Shown one piece after another: positions 1 to 5,584 of a stretch of 5,625 bases of DNA. Within the stretch, counting starts at the first letter, position 1. Each line of letters opens with the position of its first letter. Source of the stretch: Bifidobacterium breve. GTDB lineage: Bacteria > Bacteroidota > Bacteroidia > Cytophagales > UBA9547. The stretch lies in assembly GCA_943325655.2 (NCBI GenBank), contig CALPQG020000201.1, positions 1-5,625 on the forward strand. Direction: 5' to 3'. A program made the translations under genes and the position numbers. The notes beneath the pieces were generated by a model. The model was not told the origin of the DNA. It made no database searches and saw only the letters and a program-made list of their open reading frames with translations.

Positions 1-220
1 AACGCATTAAAATATAAAGTAGCTCAAAAGCCTCACCCCAACCCTCTCCAAAGGAGAGGGAGCTGTCCATTAATCATAGTTTCGAAATTAATACCTAAAA
101 AAAGTTCGTTTTCAATAAATCATTTTGATTTTATCCGACTCTAAAGCCCTTCTCCTTTGGAGAAGGGTTTGGGATGAGGCCTTTCATATCGAGTTTTTAT
201 TCTAATTATTTTAATGCGTT
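1..220. repeat. Nested inverted-repeat element (MITE/REP-like)
   Basis: The outer ends, 1-14 (AACGCATTAAAATA) and 207-220, are perfect 14-bp inverted copies. Inside them two GC-rich arms at 30-60 and 147-180 are also inverted copies of each other with small differences. Each arm is a hairpin by itself: CCCTCTCC/GGAGAGGG at 42-60 with an AAA loop, and CCCTTCTCC/GGAGAAGGG at 147-167 with a TTT loop. The core, about 65-146, is AT-rich and has no reading frame of useful length. Short non-coding elements with inverted ends and paired GC-rich hairpins resemble MITEs or REP doublets, and related CCTCACCCCAACCCTCTCC-type repeats are scattered in Bacteroidota genomes. Mobility is inferred: the left end coincides with the window edge, so a target duplication cannot be tested and the element may extend further left. 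Confidence 0.75.
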
Positions 221-449
221 TGCCCTGGAGAAAATATACACATTGCTTGCCTAAGAGGAATAAAAAACAACAGTATAGTGAAAATTAAGGGGTATGCGAG
301 TTTTTATGAGACCTTAATTGGTAGTTTTTTAATGAATGTTACTTCTTAAAACAATAATAAGTCAAATATTTCTGATACTTTAAAATTAAATCATAGTGAT
401 TCAACATTAAAAATATTACTTTGCATGTACAATTAAAACTCAAAAACGG
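221..449. other. Gene-free AT-rich spacer upstream of dedA
   Basis: No reading frame with coding character is visible on either strand, and no tRNA-like or strong hairpin structure. Short runs such as TAGTTTTT at 322-329 resemble half of a promoter but lack a properly spaced TTG. Together with the repeat element to its left this makes about 450 bases without a gene. Confidence 0.6.
416..423 (+). promoter_or_regulatory. Possible -7 box for the dedA-like gene
   Basis: TTACTTTG matches the Bacteroidota -7 consensus TAnnTTTG at all but one fixed position and lies 26 bp before the start codon at 450. No TTG is found at the expected distance upstream (around 394-396), so the assignment is weak. 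Confidence 0.3.
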
Positions 450-1088
450 ATGCTTGAATTTCTTAAAACCTTACTTGATTCCAAAGAAATCATTACCAAT
501 GGAGGTTTGTTTTTGATTGTATTGATTGTGTATGTTGAAAACGGTTTGTTTTTCGGTTTCTTTTTACCCGGAGATTATTTGTTGTTTTTGGCGGGTGTAT
601 TTTGTGGCACTCAGGCATTTGCAGTGGGTATTGTTACCTTGGTTTTGGCGGTTACCGGCGCATCTATTGCAGGCAGTTTGACCGGTTATTTGTTTGGAAA
701 TATTGTAGGGAAAAAGCTGCTGCATAAACAAGACAGCATGTTTTTTAAGATTGAATACCTTGTCAGAACGCGTGTTTATTTTATGAAATTTGGCGGTAAA
801 ACCTTGATTATTTCCAGGTTTTTACCCATTGTGAGAACATTTGCTCCAATACTTGCAGGTATGGTAAAAATGAATTTTAAAAAATTCATGTATTTTAATT
901 TTATGGGTGGTACCATCTGGGTATTTTCACTTATTCTTTCAGGCTATTTTTTGGGAACCAGGTTTCCCCAAATCATGCATTACCTGGAATACGTCGTTTT
1001 CTTCTTTTTGGCCATCACTTCTTTCGTGGTATTGAAAGGATTTTTTGAAATGAATAAAAAGAAAAAAAAGAAACTTAGTCGTTTGTAA
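450..1088 (+). CDS. DedA-family (SNARE-associated/VTT domain) membrane protein
   Basis: This 212-residue inner-membrane protein has the DedA/VTT-domain architecture. Hydrophobic segments lie at roughly residues 19-38, 43-78, 132-168 and 174-198. The hallmark FFLPGD lies at 36-42 and the ISRFLPIVRT block at 121-130, followed by an AG...NF..F...N..GG..W stretch. Acidic E30 and D42 (12 apart) and arginines R123 and R129 (6 apart) match the spacing of the acidic pair and arginine pair reported as essential in E. coli YqjA/YghB. Family members act in membrane homeostasis, and some recycle undecaprenyl phosphate across the membrane; which role applies here is unknown. Length is normal for the family. 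The C-terminus has six lysines in a row, probably a cytosolic tail. The start at 450 has no Shine-Dalgarno, as is usual in this phylum. The gene seems to be transcribed alone, with 105 bp before glutamate dehydrogenase. Confidence 0.9.
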   Translation: MLEFLKTLLDSKEIITNGGLFLIVLIVYVENGLFFGFFLPGDYLLFLAGVFCGTQAFAVGIVTLVLAVTGASIAGSLTGYLFGNIVGKKLLHKQDSMFFKIEYLVRTRVYFMKFGGKTLIISRFLPIVRTFAPILAGMVKMNFKKFMYFNFMGGTIWVFSLILSGYFLGTRFPQIMHYLEYVVFFFLAITSFVVLKGFFEMNKKKKKKLSRL

Positions 1089-1089
1089 T

Positions 1090-1115
1090 CCATAGTTTAT
1101 GGGCATTTTTTTATG
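1090..1115 (+). terminator. Weak possible terminator after dedA-like gene
   Basis: A 5-bp stem (CCATA 1090-1094 with TATGG 1098-1102, 3-base loop) begins just after the stop codon and is followed a few bases later by a T run at 1106-1112. The stem is short and AT-containing, so termination may be partial or the resemblance accidental. Confidence 0.3.
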
Positions 1116-1193
1116 TGAAATTATTTTTTTGAATGATTTTATATCCTTATTTGATATTACGCGTAACAGCATTTAAACTAAAGGCTTTTAATC

Positions 1194-2465
1194 ATGGCTT
1201 ATATGGAACCCGCTCCTTTAAAAAAGGAGAACCCTTTCGAATCAATGATGTCGAGATTTAATGTGGCCGCAGATTTACTTGGTCTTGACGAAGATACTTA
1301 TAACGTTCTCAAAACACCTACCCGACAAATTATTGTCGCTCTTCCTGTAACCATGGACAATGGGCGCATTCATGTATTTGAAGGTTACCGTGTTATTCAC
1401 AGTACTATTTTGGGACCTTCAAAAGGTGGCATTCGGTACGACTTAGATGTCAACATCGACGAAGTAAAAGCCCTGGCTGCCTGGATGACATGGAAATGTG
1501 CGGTGGTTGATTTGCCTTATGGAGGCGCAAAAGGAGGCATCATTTGTGATCCAAAAACCATGTCCCGAGGAGAATTAGAAAGACTTACACGTGCCTATAC
1601 CTTGTCTTTAAACGATGTATTTGGGCAAGACAAAGATATTCCTGCACCAGATATGGGCACAGGTCCACAAGAAATGGCTTGGTTGATGGATGAATATTCC
1701 AAATCTCAGGGCATGACCGTGAATGCAGTGGTCACGGGAAAACCATTGGTACTCGGAGGTTCACTTGGAAGGGTAGAAGCAACTGGCCGTGGTGTGATGA
1801 TTTCTGCTTTTGGGGCCATGGAAAAATTAAAAATGATTCCGTCTAAAACTTCGGCAGCCGTACAAGGTTTTGGAAATGTGGGTTCTAATGCTGCAAGGTT
1901 ACTTTATGAAAGAGGTATACATGTAAAAGCCATCAGCGATATCAGCGGTGCTTATTGGAACGACAAAGGTTTGGATATTCCTGCCATGTTGGAATATGCG
2001 GCAAAAAACAACAGGTCATTGGAAGGATTTCCTGGAGCTGAAAAAATCTCCAATGAAGAGTTGATCACTGCGAAAGTGGATTTGCTCGTACCGGCTGCGA
2101 AGGAAGATGTCATTACTTCCGAAAATGCAGGTAAAATTCAGGCAAGGTTAATCGTGGAAGGCGCCAATGGGCCAACAAGTTCCAAAGCCGATGCCATTAT
2201 CAATGACAAAGGAATTATGGTTGTACCAGATATTTTAGCCAATGCTGGAGGAGTTACCGTATCTTATTTTGAATGGGTACAAAACAGGTTGGGCTACAAA
2301 TGGACTTTAGACCGTGTAAACCGCCGTTCAGATAGAATTATGAAAGAGGCATTTGACAGGGTATTTGCAGCAGCAACGCAACATAAAGTGGCGATGAGAA
2401 TTGGAGCCTATGTAGTGGCCATAGATAAAGTGGCACAAACCTATAAATTTAGAGGAGGATTTTAA
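1194..2465 (+). CDS. gdhA: Glutamate dehydrogenase (Glu/Leu/Phe/Val dehydrogenase family)
   Basis: This cytosolic enzyme interconverts glutamate with 2-oxoglutarate plus ammonium using NAD(P). At 423 residues it has the size of the small hexameric class (B. subtilis RocG/GudB type). The N-terminal substrate domain (about 40-170) carries PSKGGIR with K77, K101 in MTWKCAVVDLP, and the signature LPYGGAKGGI with catalytic-type lysine K113; D153 in PAPDMGTG fits the catalytic aspartate. The C-terminal dinucleotide domain (about 185-420) has the Rossmann motif GFGNVG at 225-230. The late VEGANGPTS (331-339) and PDILANAGGV (355-364) blocks are typical of glutamate enzymes, with S367 in the substrate-pocket region. 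The choice between NAD and NADP is not settled by what I can read. No convincing promoter is seen in the 105 bp upstream, and no Shine-Dalgarno; a strong terminator follows, so it is probably monocistronic. Leucine or phenylalanine dehydrogenase is less likely because those are usually shorter. Confidence 0.95.
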   Translation: MAYMEPAPLKKENPFESMMSRFNVAADLLGLDEDTYNVLKTPTRQIIVALPVTMDNGRIHVFEGYRVIHSTILGPSKGGIRYDLDVNIDEVKALAAWMTWKCAVVDLPYGGAKGGIICDPKTMSRGELERLTRAYTLSLNDVFGQDKDIPAPDMGTGPQEMAWLMDEYSKSQGMTVNAVVTGKPLVLGGSLGRVEATGRGVMISAFGAMEKLKMIPSKTSAAVQGFGNVGSNAARLLYERGIHVKAISDISGAYWNDKGLDIPAMLEYAAKNNRSLEGFPGAEKISNEELITAKVDLLVPAAKEDVITSENAGKIQARLIVEGANGPTSSKADAIINDKGIMVVPDILANAGGVTVSYFEWVQNRLGYKWTLDRVNRRSDRIMKEAFDRVFAAATQHKVAMRIGAYVVAIDKVAQTYKFRGGF

Positions 2466-2498
2466 AGACATGCTCATCCCCACACTTTTGATTGACTT

Positions 2499-2526
2499 AA
2501 AGGATCTCGGAAGAGGTCCTTTTTTT
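2499..2526 (+). terminator. Intrinsic terminator of glutamate dehydrogenase gene
   Basis: AAAGGATCTC (2499-2508) pairs with GAGGTCCTTT (2513-2522) across a GGAA tetraloop, giving ten pairs with one U-G wobble in RNA. The descending arm runs straight into seven Ts (2520-2526). It lies 34 bases after the stop codon and separates this unit from nuoB. Confidence 0.9.
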
Positions 2527-2633
2527 AGTGGTGTAATTTTTATTTTTCAATCGTTTATATCATTCACTGTGTGCGTTATTAATCTTAACCCGAAATCATT
2601 TTTAAACAGGTTTAAATATTGCCTATTATATAG

Positions 2634-2663
2634 TTCAAAATTTACTTCAGTTGTTTAAATTTG
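2634..2663 (+). promoter_or_regulatory. Probable promoter of nuoB-nuoC
   Basis: TAAATTTG at 2656-2663 is a perfect match to the Bacteroidota -7 element TAnnTTTG. Exactly 19 bp upstream is TTC (2634-2636), one base from the usual TTG. Transcription would start near 2670, leaving a leader of about 70 bases before nuoB. It lies after the preceding terminator, as an independent promoter should. Confidence 0.5.
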
Positions 2664-2683
2664 AAAACCTAATATTGGTTTTC
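2663..2683 (+). other. Small hairpin at the nuoB leader start
   Basis: GAAAACC (2663-2669) and GGTTTTC (2677-2683) form a perfect 7-bp inverted repeat with a 7-base loop. No T run follows, so it is not a terminator. It overlaps the predicted transcription start and could be an operator-like dyad or chance. Confidence 0.3.
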
Positions 2684-2704
2684 GGTTCAGGTTTCCCAAA
2701 AAAG

Positions 2705-2730
2705 CTGACGACTGATGACTGAAAACTGAC
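2705..2730. repeat. 7-bp tandem-like repeats before nuoB
   Basis: Imperfect units with a 7-base period, GACTGAT, GACTGAA and AACTGAC (2710-2730), preceded by CTGAC (2705-2709), end 10 bases before the nuoB start. No function is evident. Confidence 0.5.
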
Positions 2731-2740
2731 AATTAAAAAA

Positions 2741-3250
2741 ATGGATGATTTAAAAACAGGACAAGGCGGCGTTGTCATCACAAAACTAGACGATTTGGTA
2801 AACTGGGCGCGGCTGTCGTCGATGTGGCCAATGGGTTTTGGATTGGCTTGTTGTGCGATAGAGATGATGTCGAGTTATGCTTCGGGTTATGACCTCGACA
2901 GGTTTGGCGTCATCCCAAGAGGATCTCCCCGTCAGTCGGATGTGATGATTGTTGCCGGAACAGTTACCTTCAAAATGGCCGACCGTATCCGTCGTTTGTA
3001 TGAACAAATGGCCGAACCGAGGTACGTGATATCTATGGGTTCCTGCTCCAATTGCGGCGGACCCTATTGGGAACACGGCTACCATGTTGTCAAAGGTGTG
3101 GACAGAATTATTCCAGTGGATGTGTATGTTCCGGGTTGTCCACCAAGACCAGAAGCGTTGATTGGTGGCTTTTTGAAATTACAGGAAAAAATCAGAAACG
3201 AACATACTGTTGCACCAAGTGCTTTGTTGAAGTTAATGGGGCAACGTTAG
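2741..3250 (+). CDS. nuoB: NADH-quinone oxidoreductase (complex I) subunit B
   Basis: NuoB (PSST subunit) sits at the junction of the peripheral and membrane arms of complex I and holds cluster N2, the last iron-sulfur centre, which passes electrons to quinone. All four expected ligands are present: the tandem C37-C38 in GLACCAIEMM, C102 in MGSCSNCGG and C133 in VPGCPPRP. A further cysteine, C105, stands where E. coli NuoB has serine. Other family blocks are GVIPRGSPRQSD (56-67) and VAGTVTFKMADR (71-82). The length of 169 residues is somewhat short of E. coli NuoB but normal for a compact N-terminus, and the ATG at 2741 follows an A-rich stretch without a Shine-Dalgarno. nuoC follows after 59 bases, probably on the same transcript. 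Unlike standard nuo operons there is no nuoA upstream: glutamate dehydrogenase and its terminator lie there instead. Confidence 0.96.
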   Translation: MDDLKTGQGGVVITKLDDLVNWARLSSMWPMGFGLACCAIEMMSSYASGYDLDRFGVIPRGSPRQSDVMIVAGTVTFKMADRIRRLYEQMAEPRYVISMGSCSNCGGPYWEHGYHVVKGVDRIIPVDVYVPGCPPRPEALIGGFLKLQEKIRNEHTVAPSALLKLMGQR

Positions 3251-3309
3251 TGTTGGGTTGTGAGTGTTGTGTTTTTAGTAAATTAATACCCTGACAAACT
3301 TTTATTACC

Positions 3310-3801
3310 ATGGAAAATATAAAAAATATCATCATAGCGAAGTTTGGAGAAGCAGCAATTGTGCAGGAGAATACGGTGGGATTACAACCTTCTTTGCAGG
3401 TAAAAACTACACTTATTGCGGAAATCTGCCAAGAAATTTTTCAAAACCCTGCTACATTTTTTGATTATTTGTCGTGCGTAACCGGTATTGACAATGGCCC
3501 TGAAATAGGCACTGTAGAAGTAATTTACCATATTTATTCTATTCCTTTTGACAAACACCTGGTTTTGAAAGTAATTGAACCAAGGGGAGACGCACAGCAT
3601 TTACCGTCAGTACCCTCCGTTGCTGGTGTTTGGCAAACAGCCAATTGGCATGAACGTGAAGCCTATGATTTGTTAGGAATACACTTTGAAGGCCATCCAG
3701 ATTTAAGAAGAATTTTAATGCCCAATGATTGGGAAGGTTATCCGCTCAGAAAAGATTACGAGGAGCAGGAGACGTATCATGGAATTAAGGTCGCTTATTG
3801 A
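3310..3801 (+). CDS. nuoC: NADH-quinone oxidoreductase (complex I) subunit C
   Basis: NuoC (30 kDa subunit) is a peripheral-arm protein without cofactors that packs against NuoD and NuoB near the quinone site. The 163-residue protein has the N-terminal alpha/beta region and then the family signature: HEREAYDLLGIHF at 114-126, HPDLRRILMPNDW at 129-141 and PLRKDY at 145-150. The length fits an unfused NuoC, since the chain stops soon after PLRKDY and is not joined to NuoD. It is 59 bases downstream of nuoB in the same direction and is probably cotranscribed. The next gene is not nuoD but an unrelated 188-residue protein after a repeat-filled gap, so the partner subunits must be encoded elsewhere if the complex is functional. 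The start at 3310 lacks a Shine-Dalgarno. Confidence 0.95.
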   Translation: MENIKNIIIAKFGEAAIVQENTVGLQPSLQVKTTLIAEICQEIFQNPATFFDYLSCVTGIDNGPEIGTVEVIYHIYSIPFDKHLVLKVIEPRGDAQHLPSVPSVAGVWQTANWHEREAYDLLGIHFEGHPDLRRILMPNDWEGYPLRKDYEEQETYHGIKVAY

Positions 3802-3935
3802 GTTTACGGTTTTCAAATTCTCGGTTTACGGTTGTTTGTTAATAAACTAAAAAAACGCTAGGACTCTCTGTTTTTTAAAAACTGTACACTCAAAAACTTG
3901 TAAACTTGATAACCGTAAACTTGTAAACTAAAAAA
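3802..3935. repeat. Cluster of 8-bp direct and inverted repeats
   Basis: GTTTACGGTT occurs at 3802-3811 and again at 3824-3833; its exact inverse AACCGTAAAC is at 3911-3920. The right side holds an 8-base period of AAACTTG units starting at 3894, 3902 and 3917, plus a partial unit at 3925. The inverted copies could pair across the gap in a nuoC transcript. The middle (about 3840-3890) is plain AT-rich sequence. No promoter matching TAnnTTTG and no T-tract terminator is seen here. Confidence 0.65.
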
Positions 3936-3940
3936 AAGCC

Positions 3941-4507
3941 ATGCAGGAAATTGAGCCATTTTACAATTGGGAAAAATATTATATCGCTTCTCAGGATCCT
4001 AAATCGCCATTTTTTGAAGTGGAATACAGCATTACCGAATACACCAACAGCATTTACGGTTATTACATTCACCCACTTTGGGATTTTATTGGGTCCGAAA
4101 CCTTGTGGGCTAAAATTTTATACGTCGACTATCAGCTCAATTTTGCAGTGATCGCGTTTTTTGGTGAATGGAATGACGCTTTACACAACGACATCATGCA
4201 CCTCAAACGCAATGTCGTAGACCAGATGACGGCCCAAGGAATCAACAAGTTTATCCTCATCGGTGAAAATGTATTTAACTTTCACGGATCAGATGATTGT
4301 TACTATGAAGAATGGTTTGAAGACGTGGAAGATGGTTGGATTGCAGCACTCAACTTCAGGTACTTTGTCACTGACGAATGGAAAAAATACATGATAGACA
4401 GCTATATCAATTATGGAGGTACGCTTGACATTGAAGCCTGGCGCACTTACTCGCCAGTACTACTTTTTAAAACGGTTGATGAATTGATTATAAGGAGGTT
4501 GAACTGA
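3941..4507 (+). CDS. Uncharacterised 188-residue protein downstream of nuoC
   Basis: I do not recognise a named domain. The protein is predicted soluble: no signal peptide and no long hydrophobic segment. It is rich in tyrosine, tryptophan, phenylalanine and acidic residues. The part from about 44 to 140 reads like a compact alpha/beta unit: strands near 57-63 (LAKILY-like, here WAKILYVDY) and 67-74 (FAVIAFFG), a charged helix near 79-99 and another strand near 103-108 (KFILIG), followed by the acidic YYEEWFEDVEDGW (121-133). The loose resemblance to small alpha/beta regulators such as SpoIIAA-like folds is only an impression. The gene starts 139 bases after nuoC in the same direction and could share its transcript by read-through. 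A reading frame of this length with regular amino-acid composition and no internal shift is very probably a real gene. Confidence 0.8.
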   Translation: MQEIEPFYNWEKYYIASQDPKSPFFEVEYSITEYTNSIYGYYIHPLWDFIGSETLWAKILYVDYQLNFAVIAFFGEWNDALHNDIMHLKRNVVDQMTAQGINKFILIGENVFNFHGSDDCYYEEWFEDVEDGWIAALNFRYFVTDEWKKYMIDSYINYGGTLDIEAWRTYSPVLLFKTVDELIIRRLN

Positions 4508-4525
4508 TTTTCCTATTTATTTCCA

Positions 4526-4664
4526 ACCTGACATGGCAAAAGACGAAGCTATTGCATGGGCGCAAATGCTACATTTGATTACCATCAAAGCTGGTTTTGG
4601 AATGTGGGTGAAGTAGGAAGGATAGGTTAAAAAATGTCAGGTGAAAACAACTGACATGGCAAAA
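4526..4664. repeat. REP-like short repeats in the spacer
   Basis: CTGACATGGCAAAA is present twice in direct orientation, at 4528-4541 and 4651-4664. Between them ATGTCAGGT (4634-4642) is the exact inverse of ACCTGACAT (4526-4534). ATGTCAG (4634-4640) also pairs with CTGACAT (4651-4657) across a 10-base loop to give a hairpin. Palindromic motifs of the CCTGACA/TGTCAGG type are common intergenic repeats in Bacteroidota. No convincing gene lies in this 203-base gap; two very short overlapping frames are discussed under findings. Confidence 0.6.
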
Positions 4665-4679
4665 CTGTAAACCGATTAT

Positions 4680-4706
4680 TTGTACTTGATACTTTGTACT
4701 TAATAC
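4680..4706. repeat. 13-bp direct repeat with 14-bp period
   Basis: TTGTACTTGATAC (4680-4692) and TTGTACTTAATAC (4694-4706) match at 12 of 13 bases. The repeat lies just beyond the 3' end of the minus-strand gene. It has no terminator form. Confidence 0.55.
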
Positions 4707-4710
4707 ATCA

Positions 4711-5157
4711 TTACTCAATCTTCAATACCTTGATTTTTTTGCCGTTGAATGCAAATTCATCTCCCACTTGCTTTCCTTTTAACAAAGCACCAATCGGAGA
4801 AGCCAATGAAATCACATAATATGGTTCTTTATCTATGGTGACCAAACCTGCCCCAATAGCAATATAATACACGCCATTGGAAGTGGTCACCAAACTTCCT
4901 TGTTGTACAACAGTACTGGTATGGAAAGTATTGATTGGGGTTAAAAGCTGAAGCAATTGACGCGCTTGGAGTAATTGAGAAGTATTTTTTTCTACCTCCA
5001 ATTGCATCATCGCCCTGCCAGTTTCATACTTGTCACCCGCGCTACTTTTGCCTTCTTCATTGGCAGAAAATTGTGCTGCGGTGATGGCAGCCTGTGCCGT
5101 TTCAATACGTTCCTGAACGTAATTTAAGCAATAGGTATGAAGTTTTTCCTTAGCCAT
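4711..5157 (-). CDS. GreA/GreB-like transcription elongation factor family protein
   Basis: Gre factors insert a coiled coil into the secondary channel of RNA polymerase and stimulate cleavage of backtracked RNA. This 148-residue protein has a matching two-part form: a helical N-terminal region (about 1-72) and a C-terminal FKBP-like GreA/B domain (about 82-148) with QQGSLV, VISLASPIG and LLKGKQVGD. At the expected coiled-coil tip GDKYE gives D42 and E45, the same three-residue spacing as D41/E44 of E. coli GreA, so cleavage stimulation is plausible. The start at 5157 was chosen because the helix begins just after MAKEK; the frame is open to an upstream ATG at 5217, but those 20 residues look non-family. 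Relatives in Bacteroidota are often mislabelled 3-oxoacyl-ACP synthase; no such fold is present. It stands alone on this strand, back to back with the tRNA gene. A true GreA may exist elsewhere. Confidence 0.82.
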   Translation of the reverse strand: MAKEKLHTYCLNYVQERIETAQAAITAAQFSANEEGKSSAGDKYETGRAMMQLEVEKNTSQLLQARQLLQLLTPINTFHTSTVVQQGSLVTTSNGVYYIAIGAGLVTIDKEPYYVISLASPIGALLKGKQVGDEFAFNGKKIKVLKIE

Positions 5158-5381
5158 TTTGAGTATTCTATTGTCAGAACAGTGCTTATTCATGAAGAAT
5201 ACCCTGTTTTTCAGCAACAGTTTACAGTTTTTTAAGAGTGAAACCTAACTAAAAGGTTAAAACTTCTGGAATACTTGGTTTGAATGGTGCTAAGAGATAT
5301 TTAAAACTGCTGCAGAATTTGGCTTCGCCCGATATAAAAGTGCCCCGAAAATATATCTTCTATTTTAATTTCACATCAACC
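5158..5381. other. Divergent spacer between gre-like gene and tRNA promoter
   Basis: About 300 bases separate the minus-strand start at 5157 from the tRNA at 5460. Apart from the tRNA promoter at its right end I see no gene. On the minus strand TAGGTTTC (5240-5247, read in reverse) is one base from TAnnTTTG but lacks a TTG at the right distance, so the promoter of the gre-like gene is not identified. Confidence 0.45.
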
Positions 5382-5411
5382 TTGTTTTAATGAAATATTT
5401 ACGTACATTTG
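5382..5411 (+). promoter_or_regulatory. Promoter of initiator tRNA gene
   Basis: TTG at 5382-5384, a 19-bp spacer, and TACATTTG at 5404-5411 match the Bacteroidota housekeeping promoter (TTG, about 19 bp, TAnnTTTG) at every fixed position. Transcription would begin near 5418, about 40 bases before the mature tRNA. Confidence 0.8.
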
Positions 5412-5459
5412 TATCCCGATTAAGAATAAGCGGTTTAGCAATAAACCATAAAGATACAT

Positions 5460-5532
<73 letters not shown>

Positions 5533-5533
5533 C

Positions 5534-5567
5534 AAAGAGGTCAACAATTGTTGACCTCTTTTTTTAT
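5534..5567 (+). terminator. Palindromic intrinsic terminator of the tRNA gene
   Basis: AAAGAGGTCAACAA (5534-5547) is followed directly by its perfect inverse TTGTTGACCTCTTT (5548-5561) and continues into a T tract (5559-5565). The stem has up to 12 pairs with a small loop in RNA. It starts two bases after the mature tRNA, and its palindromic form has A-runs on one side and T-runs on the other, so it might also act for transcripts from the right. Confidence 0.93.
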
Positions 5568-5584
5568 TTTTAAATTTTAAATTT

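Noticed and set aside
31..180. Possible CRISPR repeats (two similar GC-rich units)
   Set aside because: There are only two units, in opposite orientation and unequal, with an 86-base gap; this is an inverted-repeat element.
1129..1153. Possible glutamate dehydrogenase promoter (TTG 1129-1131, CTTATTTG 1146-1153)
   Set aside because: The -7 box has two mismatches and the spacer is only 14 bp.
939..1172. Minus-strand frame of 77 codons
   Set aside because: It covers the 3' end of the DedA-like gene in antisense and has no recognisable protein character.
2470..2658. 62-codon plus-strand frame between glutamate dehydrogenase and nuoB, considered as a degraded nuoA
   Set aside because: It reads through the terminator hairpin and T tract at 2499-2526, overlaps the predicted nuoB promoter and has no NuoA motif.
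2786..3085. Minus-strand frame of 99 codons
   Set aside because: It lies wholly antisense to nuoB, whose cluster ligands and family blocks are certain.
3052..3294. Plus-strand frame of 80 codons with several cysteines
   Set aside because: It is an alternate frame of nuoB; the cysteine richness comes from the overlapping codons.
4491..4497. Perfect Shine-Dalgarno-like AAGGAGG near the end of the 188-residue gene
   Set aside because: It encodes arginine codons in that gene, and the next ATG is about 35 bases away, too far for initiation; Bacteroidota rarely depend on such sites.
5158..5217. 20-residue N-terminal extension of the Gre-like protein (ATG at 5217)
   Set aside because: The extension lacks family-like sequence, and the ATG at 5157 directly precedes the helical region.
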